DNA from: Crenothrix polyspora | Lineage (GTDB): Bacteria; Pseudomonadota; Gammaproteobacteria; Methylococcales; Methylomonadaceae | Length of the DNA stretch: 5,166 bases | Assembly (NCBI GenBank): GCA_945903675.1 | Contig: CAMDOP010000256.1 | Location: 1 to 5,166, forward strand | Direction: 5' to 3' | Shown here: piece by piece, positions 1-3,840 of the stretch | Position numbering within the stretch: position 1 is the first letter of the stretch | How the letters are laid out: each line of letters starts with the position of its first letter | Notes under the pieces: model-generated | The model's input: only the letters and a program-made list of their open reading frames with translations | Told to the model about the DNA's origin: nothing | The model's database searches: none | Position numbers and translations under genes: made by a program

Positions 1-36
1 TTGATGGATGCTATTGACCGGATACAGGAAAATTGA
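1..36 (+). CDS. 3' end of an upstream gene, possibly umuC-like (partial)
   Basis: Only frame 1 is open from the left edge. It reads LMDAIDRIQEN and stops at TGA (34-36). The pattern of a Leu-Met followed by a short amphipathic helix with Asp-x-Ile resembles the C-terminal LM..(I/V)D.IN motif of UmuC-family Y polymerases, and a umuD gene follows. That is suggestive, but eleven residues cannot prove it. If it is umuC, it ends earlier than usual, because the family normally continues past this motif, and it would lie upstream of umuD rather than downstream. It could equally be the tail of an unrelated gene or a truncated remnant. Confidence 0.3.
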   Translation: MMDAIDRIQEN

Positions 37-87
37 ATGATCTCATTTATACCTTACGATTTAATCCATACATAAATTCCTTCTCAT

Positions 88-109
88 AAAAAGAAAACAA
101 AAAGAAAAC
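88..109. repeat. Tandem 11-bp A-tract repeat upstream of umuD
   Basis: AAAAAGAAAAC occurs twice back to back (88-98 and 99-109) with no mismatch. The period is about one helical turn, so the A-tracts are in phase and should bend the DNA. The position, about 50-70 bp before the umuD start, fits an upstream promoter element or a regulator-binding spacer. The function is inferred. Confidence 0.55.
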
Positions 110-121
110 AGTAACTGGTTT
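105..121. promoter_or_regulatory. Candidate operator of umuD (near-palindrome)
   Basis: AAAACAGTAACTGGTTT is an inverted repeat centred on A113, with arms matching at 7 of 8 pairs (A108/G118 is the mismatch). It lies 39-55 bp before the umuD start, where an SOS-type repressor could block transcription. It does not match the E. coli LexA box spacing (CTG-N10-CAG). Moraxellaceae use diverged SOS regulators such as UmuDAb in Acinetobacter, so the cognate protein is unknown. No convincing -35/-10 pair was seen nearby; TAAGCT at 128-133 with an upstream TG is the best weak candidate. Confidence 0.35.
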
Positions 122-159
122 TTCTGCTAAGCTATTGGTCCACTAACCATTGAGCTCTT

Positions 160-663
160 ATGCGGATCTATAGCCCAACAGAAGAACCAATCTTCACTTA
201 CCCAACTAGAAATAGTTTATCTCCTCTTCATTACCTAGGTGTAGAGGTATTTGGTTGTGATACCAATTTACCCAAGATTTCTCTGCCAATATTTGGTGTA
301 AAAGTAGCAGCTGGGTTTCCTTCGCCAGCAGATGACTATATAGAAAAATCATTAGATCTAAATGAATTGCTAATCCAGAAGCCAGCAGCCACTTTCTTTC
401 TGCGTGCCCAAGGAGAATCAATGCTAGGCGCAGGCATTCATCCCAATGATATTCTGGTGGTTGATAAATCAGCAGATGCTATAGATGGCAAAGTAGTCAT
501 CGCCACAATAAATGGGGAGTTTACCGTAAAGCGATTACTTAAAAATACAGATGGTACTTGGTGTTTGAAAGCTGAGAACCCAGCATTCCCTGATATTTTA
601 TTACATGAAGATTTGGAATTAGTTATCTGGGGTGTGGTCACTAGTGTTATTCATAATCTCTAA
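160..663 (+). CDS. umuD: UmuD-type error-prone polymerase V accessory protein, S24 self-cleaving peptidase
   Basis: UmuD is cleaved in the presence of RecA filaments to UmuD', which partners UmuC in translesion DNA polymerase V. The 167-aa protein shows the Ala51-Gly52 cleavage site (VKVAAGFPSP), catalytic Ser87 in RAQGESM and catalytic Lys124 in GEFTVKRL. The spacings (cleavage site to Ser 36, Ser to Lys 37) equal those of E. coli UmuD. LLIQKPAATFFLRAQGESM and the C-terminal IWGVVTSVIH are strongly UmuD-like. An in-frame TGA at 151-153 and no later start before the cleavage site fix ATG 160; the ribosome site (GAGC, 152-155) is weak. The N-terminal arm is about 27 residues longer than in E. 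coli (139 aa). No umuC follows, so this is an orphan or rearranged locus. A regulatory role like that of the longer UmuDAb is possible but unproven, as no DNA-binding domain is evident. Confidence 0.93.
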   Translation: MRIYSPTEEPIFTYPTRNSLSPLHYLGVEVFGCDTNLPKISLPIFGVKVAAGFPSPADDYIEKSLDLNELLIQKPAATFFLRAQGESMLGAGIHPNDILVVDKSADAIDGKVVIATINGEFTVKRLLKNTDGTWCLKAENPAFPDILLHEDLELVIWGVVTSVIHNL

Positions 664-676
664 TAGGAAGACTATA

Positions 677-716
677 GATATTTTTGACTTATCATCTAAA
701 GAAGTCCAAAAATATC
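677..716. repeat. AT-rich inverted repeat after umuD
   Basis: GATATTTTTG (677-686) pairs perfectly with CAAAAATATC (707-716). The stem continues through ACTT/AAGT (687-690 with 702-705) with C706 bulged, leaving an 11-nt loop. It starts 13 bp after the umuD stop and may stabilise the 3' end of that transcript or act as a weak terminator. No T-run follows on the plus strand, so a standard rho-independent terminator is not supported. Confidence 0.45.
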
Positions 717-736
717 CTATTACAACCAAGATGCTT

Positions 737-758
737 ACTGGGACTATAACTGGGACTA
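737..758. repeat. Two direct repeats ACTGGGACTA
   Basis: ACTGGGACTA is present at 737-746 and 749-758, separated by TA. The pair lies between umuD and the tRNA remnant. Short direct repeats beside a tRNA insertion site are reminiscent of integrase arm-type sites, perhaps from an earlier element. No protein or transcript explains them. Confidence 0.5.
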
Positions 759-781
759 AATCGCTATAAAAAGCATTAGCC

Positions 782-818
782 AATAAAAAAGGCCTAGATG
801 AAAACACCTAAGCCTTTG
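782..818 (-). terminator. Rho-independent terminator of the tRNA-Thr transcript
   Basis: Read on the minus strand, AAAGGCTTAGGTG - TTTT - CATCTAGGCCTTT forms a 13-position stem with two mismatches and a TTTT loop (788-817), followed by a run of T (complement of 785-790). It lies 8 bp beyond the tRNA CCA end, as expected for the terminator of a leftward tRNA transcript. On the plus strand the trailing T content (TTTGATTTATTT) is weaker, but could also stop transcripts from umuD. Confidence 0.75.
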
Positions 819-825
819 ATTTATT

Positions 826-875
826 TGGAGCTAGTGAGGGGATTCGAACTCCTGACCGGCTGATTACAAATTAGC
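826..875 (-). pseudogene. 3' fragment of tRNA-Thr(TGT): left attachment site of the island
   Basis: The minus strand reads a 3' tRNA half. Anticodon loop TTTGTAA (anticodon TGT at 866-868), 3' anticodon strand TCAGC, variable CGGTC, T-arm AGGAG-TTCGAAT-CCCCT, acceptor strand CACTAGC, discriminator T, and CCA (826-828) are all present. Upstream of GCTAA (871-875) there is no D-arm (no AGCTCAG...GGTAGAGC) and no matching GCTAGTG acceptor strand, so the tRNA is incomplete. Two stem mismatches (A30-C40 and A52-C62) suggest decay after loss of function. P4-type integrases recombine in tRNA 3' ends, and the integrase gene starts about 165 bp away. The fragment is therefore read as the chromosomal remnant, with the shared att core lying within about 826-870. 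Confidence 0.8.
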
Positions 876-908
876 ATTCCTGCACTTTTATCTACCCCTA
901 ATGAATTT

Positions 909-917
909 TAATAAGCA
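909..917 (-). repeat. Inverted copy of the TGCTTATTA repeat
   Basis: TAATAAGCA is the exact reverse complement of TGCTTATTA found at 991-999 and 1002-1010. A related CTTATAAGC follows at 918-926. Together with the three downstream copies it brackets the putative integrase promoter, as expected for paired sites bound by an integrase arm domain, an excisionase or an AlpA-like protein. Confidence 0.5.
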
Positions 918-927
918 CTTATAAGCC

Positions 928-955
928 TTGTATTAATAGGGTTTGTTGTTATAAT
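928..955 (+). promoter_or_regulatory. Putative promoter of the integrase gene
   Basis: TATAAT at 950-955 is a perfect -10 consensus. A weak -35 (TTGTAT, 928-933; 3 of 6 matches) lies 16 bp upstream. Transcription would start near 962 and run rightward into the integrase, leaving an ~80-nt leader that includes the phased TGCTTATTA repeats. Confidence 0.45.
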
Positions 956-990
956 AAATCAGACGGTCTTTGAATAACTTTTAAACAGAC

Positions 991-1020
991 TGCTTATTAT
1001 ATGCTTATTAATTCTTATTA
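991..1020 (+). repeat. Three phased TGCTTATTA repeats before the integrase
   Basis: TGCTTATTA at 991-999 and 1002-1010 are identical, and TTCTTATTA at 1012-1020 differs by one base. The start-to-start spacing of 11 and 10 bp puts all three on the same face of the helix. They end 21 bp before the GTG start. Likely roles are arm-type integrase sites, accessory-factor sites, or an operator through which the integrase or AlpA protein controls int expression. The binding protein is inferred, not shown. Confidence 0.6.
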
Positions 1021-1041
1021 AATTTTGATGGGGTTGCCGCG

Positions 1042-2253
1042 GTGAAACTCATAAAATCAGTGGTTGAAAAATTTGAGCTGACGGAGAAAGGGCAGGTTTT
1101 TTATTGGGATGATGAGCTTGCTGGTTTCGGTATGTACGTCGGCACTAAGTCAAAAACATGGTGTGTCCAGCAACGTATAGGCAACAAGACCAAACGCGTC
1201 GTGCTGGGTAAATTTCCTACTATGACTGCAGAACAGGCGCGAACAGCTGCAAAAAAAGGGATAGGAGCGCTTGCGGCGGGGGTTGATACCGTTCAAGAAA
1301 AGCGTGAACAGAATATTAAGGCAGTCACTCTAGGCGAGGTATTCACCGCGTTTCTTGAAGCTCGACAGCTCAAGCCAAAAACAGTGAGAGACTATACCGG
1401 CGTGATGAATAACATTTATCCAGACTGGCGAAAACTCCCCATTACCGAGATTACCCGCGATGCTGTAGAACGTCGTCATAAAAAAGTAGGCGTGGAACGT
1501 GGCGAGGCTTATGCTAATTTAGGCGGTCGCACCTTACGTAGCGTCTTGAACTATGCCAGCGCAAAATATGAAACGGGCAAGGGTTTATCAATATTACCTG
1601 AAAACCCCGTCAAACGAATTAGTCAAACCCGCAGTTGGTACAAGGTCGGTCGTCGTACCGGCCATCTAAAACCGCATCAACTAGAAATATGGTTCGATGC
1701 TGTACTAAATATTGATAATTCAACTATCAGAGACTACTTAATTTTCGTATTACTAACTGGATGCCGAAAAGATGAGTCAGCAAAACTTCAATGGTCTGAT
1801 ATTGATTTGACTGACAACAGCTACATCCTCCGTGACCCAAAAAACGGTAGGCCAATGCAATTACCGTTATCTGATTATTTGGCCAATATGTTAACAGCAC
1901 GCAAATTGAGCAGTAATAACGATTTTGTATTTCCTGGAGAGGGAGTCCGCGGCTATTTGGTTGAACCTAAAAGACAGCTCGCTAAAATTATTGAAAAAAC
2001 TGATGTTCCATTTGCTATGCACGACTTAAGAAGAACCTTTGTCACCATAGCTGAATCCCTAGATATTTCATCGTTTGCAGTTAAGGCGCTGGTTAATCAT
2101 AAAGCTGGCGATGATGTCACCAGTGGCTATATACAATTAAGTGTCGAACGCTTGCGGAAACCTATGCAGACCATTACTGACTTTATATTGAAGTCGGCAG
2201 AAATCAAAACTAGTGCCGTGATAGAGCTTACGGCGGTTGCTAGCTTACTATGA
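1042..2253 (+). CDS. int: P4-type tyrosine site-specific integrase
   Basis: This 403-aa protein catalyses insertion and excision of the island. Residues 1-~90 form the DUF4102-type arm-binding domain (DDELAGFGMYV, VLGKFPTMTAEQAR). About 95-180 is the SAM-like core-binding domain, and about 205-380 the catalytic domain. The catalytic set is complete: Arg242 (TGCRKDE), Lys267 (DPKNGR), His327-x-x-Arg330 (HDLRRTF), His353 (VNHK) and nucleophile Tyr363 (SGYIQ). Length is normal for the family, so it looks functional. GTG 1042 is the only start in this frame after the TAA at 1009-1011, and it is preceded by a GATGGGG ribosome site (1027-1033). It points away from the tRNA-Thr remnant, the likely att site. 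Its stop overlaps the next gene by 4 bp (ATGA). Confidence 0.95.
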   Translation: MKLIKSVVEKFELTEKGQVFYWDDELAGFGMYVGTKSKTWCVQQRIGNKTKRVVLGKFPTMTAEQARTAAKKGIGALAAGVDTVQEKREQNIKAVTLGEVFTAFLEARQLKPKTVRDYTGVMNNIYPDWRKLPITEITRDAVERRHKKVGVERGEAYANLGGRTLRSVLNYASAKYETGKGLSILPENPVKRISQTRSWYKVGRRTGHLKPHQLEIWFDAVLNIDNSTIRDYLIFVLLTGCRKDESAKLQWSDIDLTDNSYILRDPKNGRPMQLPLSDYLANMLTARKLSSNNDFVFPGEGVRGYLVEPKRQLAKIIEKTDVPFAMHDLRRTFVTIAESLDISSFAVKALVNHKAGDDVTSGYIQLSVERLRKPMQTITDFILKSAEIKTSAVIELTAVASLL

Positions 2254-2756
2254 AAGTTCCATTTGATACATTACCAAAGTGGAGGCCTGCCGCCAACACA
2301 TTATTAACAGGATATAAGCCTTATGCTGCAAGTAAATCTCTTGATTTTGATAATCAGTCAGCGTGGTTAATTGATGATTGGAAAGAATATGCGAGGCTTC
2401 TTAATCAAGAACTAGCTGCGTCAAATGAAAAGCTTGCCGATTGCTGTAATGAATTAGCAGATTGCAAGAAAAAAGCAGGGCGCAGAACAACGCCTATCAA
2501 ACACAGAGAAGGTTCGTTATTAACTGGCTATGAACAGCCAAGGAAGGGCAGGAAAAAAGGCGGCGGAAATTGTCATGAACATGCGCTGCTCGCACTTGAG
2601 TTAAAATCTAAGTACTTAATCTCTAAAATAAAAAGATCAGACGCATCGTGCGCTGAAGAGATATTAATACCACTTTATAGAAGCGAACACCGTGCTAGAG
2701 GAAAAATTAGAGGTGTGGTCAACATGATGGGCAAACTGCGTAAAAATAATATTTAA
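2250..2756 (+). CDS. Hypothetical protein coupled to the integrase, basic with duplicated LLTGY motif
   Basis: I do not recognise this 168-aa protein. It starts inside the integrase stop (ATGA overlap, 2250-2253), so it is probably translated by coupling; no strong ribosome site is visible. Residues ~40-75 are charged and helical (DWKEYARLLNQELAASNEKL), possibly a short coiled coil. Residues 76-105 are very basic (KKKAGRRTTPIKHREG, QPRKGRKKGGG). LLTGY occurs twice, at 18-22 and 90-94. Cysteines at 65, 66, 72 and 108, with His109 and His111, might bind metal, but the spacing matches no finger I know. The C-terminal part (~110-168) is again basic and helical. A nucleic-acid-binding role, such as an accessory factor for recombination, fits the charge and location but is inference. 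No membrane segment or signal peptide is seen. Confidence 0.75.
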   Translation: MKVPFDTLPKWRPAANTLLTGYKPYAASKSLDFDNQSAWLIDDWKEYARLLNQELAASNEKLADCCNELADCKKKAGRRTTPIKHREGSLLTGYEQPRKGRKKGGGNCHEHALLALELKSKYLISKIKRSDASCAEEILIPLYRSEHRARGKIRGVVNMMGKLRKNNI

Positions 2757-2800
2757 TACAAAGCTCACCTTTGCTGATTATGTGATTTTTTGGCGCGTAG

Positions 2801-2859
2801 ACTTAATTCTAAGTTATGAAGGTTATTTCATAGCGATTCTTATTTATAACGAACCTGGA
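2801..2859 (+). promoter_or_regulatory. Putative control region and promoter of the alpA-replication operon
   Basis: The 111-bp gap 2757-2867 separates two gene blocks. It holds a small inverted repeat ACTTA-ATTC-TAAGT (2801-2814) that could be an operator, and a -10-like TATAAC (2845-2850) with only a weak -35-like TTATTT (2823-2828, 16 bp apart). GGA at 2857-2859 is a weak ribosome site 8 bp before the ATG at 2868. A separate promoter here is plausible because the next four genes are tightly packed, but it rests on these weak signals. Confidence 0.35.
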
Positions 2860-2867
2860 ATTAATAA

Positions 2868-3119
2868 ATGCGTAAACAACAAGATAGAACTCAATCACTA
2901 GCTGAATTTTACAACGCCCCCGAAGCATCGTTATTTAATCAAATCATAATAGCTTCCGTTCGTGACTGCTCTATAGCTACTATGGAGCGAGATAGATGGG
3001 TAGGCGGAGGCATTCCCTTTATTAAGGTTGGTCGCGCTGTTAAATATAAAAAGACTGATGTGCTTGATTGGCTAGATACGTGCCAAGTGCAAAGGTCCAC
3101 ATCTGAGCAGGTGGCTTAA
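2868..3119 (+). CDS. AlpA-family winged-helix regulator / excisionase-like protein
   Basis: The 83-aa protein carries a MerR/excisionase-like winged helix at about residues 22-71. LFNQIIIASVRDCSIATMER would be the recognition helix-turn-helix. GGGIPFIKVGRAVKYKKTDVLDWLD is the typical wing (IPFIKVGR-VKY) followed by the closing helix. Family members (AlpA of P4-like and CP4-57 elements) activate integrase expression or excision, and others bind att DNA directly. An in-frame TAA at 2865-2867 fixes the ATG start. It is the first gene of a packed operon with the primase-like and ATPase genes. Candidate targets in the window are the phased TGCTTATTA repeats (991-1020) and the inverted repeat at 2801-2814. 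Whether it acts as activator, repressor or excisionase cannot be told from sequence. Confidence 0.82.
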   Translation: MRKQQDRTQSLAEFYNAPEASLFNQIIIASVRDCSIATMERDRWVGGGIPFIKVGRAVKYKKTDVLDWLDTCQVQRSTSEQVA

Positions 3120-3121
3120 CT

Positions 3122-3424
3122 ATGAATAGACTAGCCGCCCCTTCTGCTGTAGCTAGCGCAAAAATACATCTGTTTAATGATTATGAGCATCCGCTCAAGC
3201 TCATGAACACAGTTACTACCTTGCTGCACGATACAGCCACAGCACCTACTGATGAAAACATTATAGCTATAGCTATAAGAATCGTTAACACATCTTTAGT
3301 TGCTAGCCCTCTTTTCCCTATCTTGCACGCAATAAAAGCACTGTTATTTTTATTGACTCAAGATGAGCAAGACAGGGCTGAAATTTTAGCCCAGTGCGAA
3401 TTTTTAAAAGAAGGTGGGCGCTGA
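3122..3424 (+). CDS. Hypothetical protein in the replication operon
   Basis: I do not recognise this 100-aa protein. It starts 2 bp after the AlpA stop with a good ribosome site (AGGTGG, 3109-3114, 7 bp spacing). It ends in a TGATG overlap with the primase zinc-finger gene, so it is almost certainly co-expressed with the replication genes. It is predicted mostly helical. Residues ~46-78 (IIAIAIRIVNTSLVASPLF onward to LLFLL) are hydrophobic but broken by Arg53, Pro63 and Pro66, so a membrane span is doubtful. The C-terminus is charged (TQDEQDRAEILAQCEFLKEGGR). Its codons include an 18-bp perfect palindrome at 3261-3278. A small replication or regulatory accessory protein is a guess from context only. 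Confidence 0.7.
   Translation: MNRLAAPSAVASAKIHLFNDYEHPLKLMNTVTTLLHDTATAPTDENIIAIAIRIVNTSLVASPLFPILHAIKALLFLLTQDEQDRAEILAQCEFLKEGGR
3261..3278. repeat. 18-bp perfect palindrome inside a hypothetical gene
   Basis: TTATAGCTATAGCTATAA equals its own reverse complement over all 18 bases and contains three overlapping TAGCTA-like units. It encodes the IIAIAI stretch of the 100-aa protein. It could be a protein-binding site or an AT-rich element of a replication origin ahead of the primase/ATPase genes, or simply a product of alternating Ile/Ala codons. Confidence 0.5.
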
Positions 3425-3840
3425 TGAGCATCGAAGCCCTGCTATCAAAGCTAGATAAGGTTAAGTCAAATGGTAGCAGAAAATGGTTAGCTTGTTGTCC
3501 TGCCCATCCTGATAAATCACCGTCACTTGCAATTAAACAAACTGATGACGGTAAGATATTAATACATTGTTTTAGTGGCTGTGCCGTATCTGATGTAGTT
3601 GCAGCCATTGGCCTTGAGTTATCGGACTTGATGCCAATCAACACTAAATATCAAAAAGGCTCAAAGCCGCCACGCTTCAATAAGTATGAACTGTTTGATC
3701 GCCTAGTTGGCGAGGCTTTAATTATGAGCCTAGCTATTAGGCAATTATTAGATTATCAAGGCTTATCACCCAATGATGTAACGAGAGTGCTACTCGCCGA
3801 ATGTACTATTAACGCGATCGCAAAGGAAACCAGATCATGA
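3424..3840 (+). CDS. CHC2-type zinc-finger primase-like protein (stand-alone, no catalytic domain)
   Basis: The protein matches the N-terminal zinc-binding domain of DnaG-like phage and plasmid primases. CCPAHPDKSPSLAI (about 24-37) gives Cys25-x2-His28, and LIHCFSGCAV gives Cys49-x3-Cys53, the ligand set of the CHC2 finger, with the Cys-x3-Cys form seen in many mobile-element primases. The hydrophobic VVAAIGLELSDLMP segment follows, as is usual. There is no Toprim or AEP polymerase domain; the remaining residues (~85-138) are helical and unassigned. ATG 3424 (138 aa) is preferred over ATG 3394 because of the strong AAGGTGGG site at 3411-3418 and the TGATG junction with the preceding stop. 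It probably recognises priming sites and works with the downstream DUF3631 ATPase, which overlaps it by 4 bp. Confidence 0.85.
   Translation: MSIEALLSKLDKVKSNGSRKWLACCPAHPDKSPSLAIKQTDDGKILIHCFSGCAVSDVVAAIGLELSDLMPINTKYQKGSKPPRFNKYELFDRLVGEALIMSLAIRQLLDYQGLSPNDVTRVLLAECTINAIAKETRS

Noticed and set aside
700..759. Short plus-strand frame ending YYNQDAYWDYNWD
   Set aside because: It opens after a TAA at 697-699, has no start codon or ribosome site, and its odd composition comes from the ACTGGGACTA repeats.
619..807. Minus-strand 62-aa frame across the umuD end and terminator
   Set aside because: It runs through a terminator stem and an inverted repeat, has no ribosome site and no recognisable protein features.
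826..900. A complete functional tRNA-Thr
   Set aside because: The 5' acceptor strand and D-arm are missing upstream of the anticodon loop; only the 3' half matches.
2759..2791. Terminator after the 168-aa gene (CAAAG-CTCAC-CTTTG hairpin, then T-run)
   Set aside because: The stem is only 5 bp and the T-run begins about 12 bases after it, too far for a standard rho-independent terminator.
3394..3423. Ten extra N-terminal codons (MRIFKRRWAL) for the primase-like gene from ATG 3394
   Set aside because: They overlap the end of the preceding gene, and a much better ribosome site (AAGGTGGG, 3411-3418) serves ATG 3424 at the TGATG junction.
3318..3644. Minus-strand 108-aa frame
   Set aside because: It lies opposite the hypothetical and zinc-finger genes, whose motifs and ribosome sites are convincing; it is a shadow frame.
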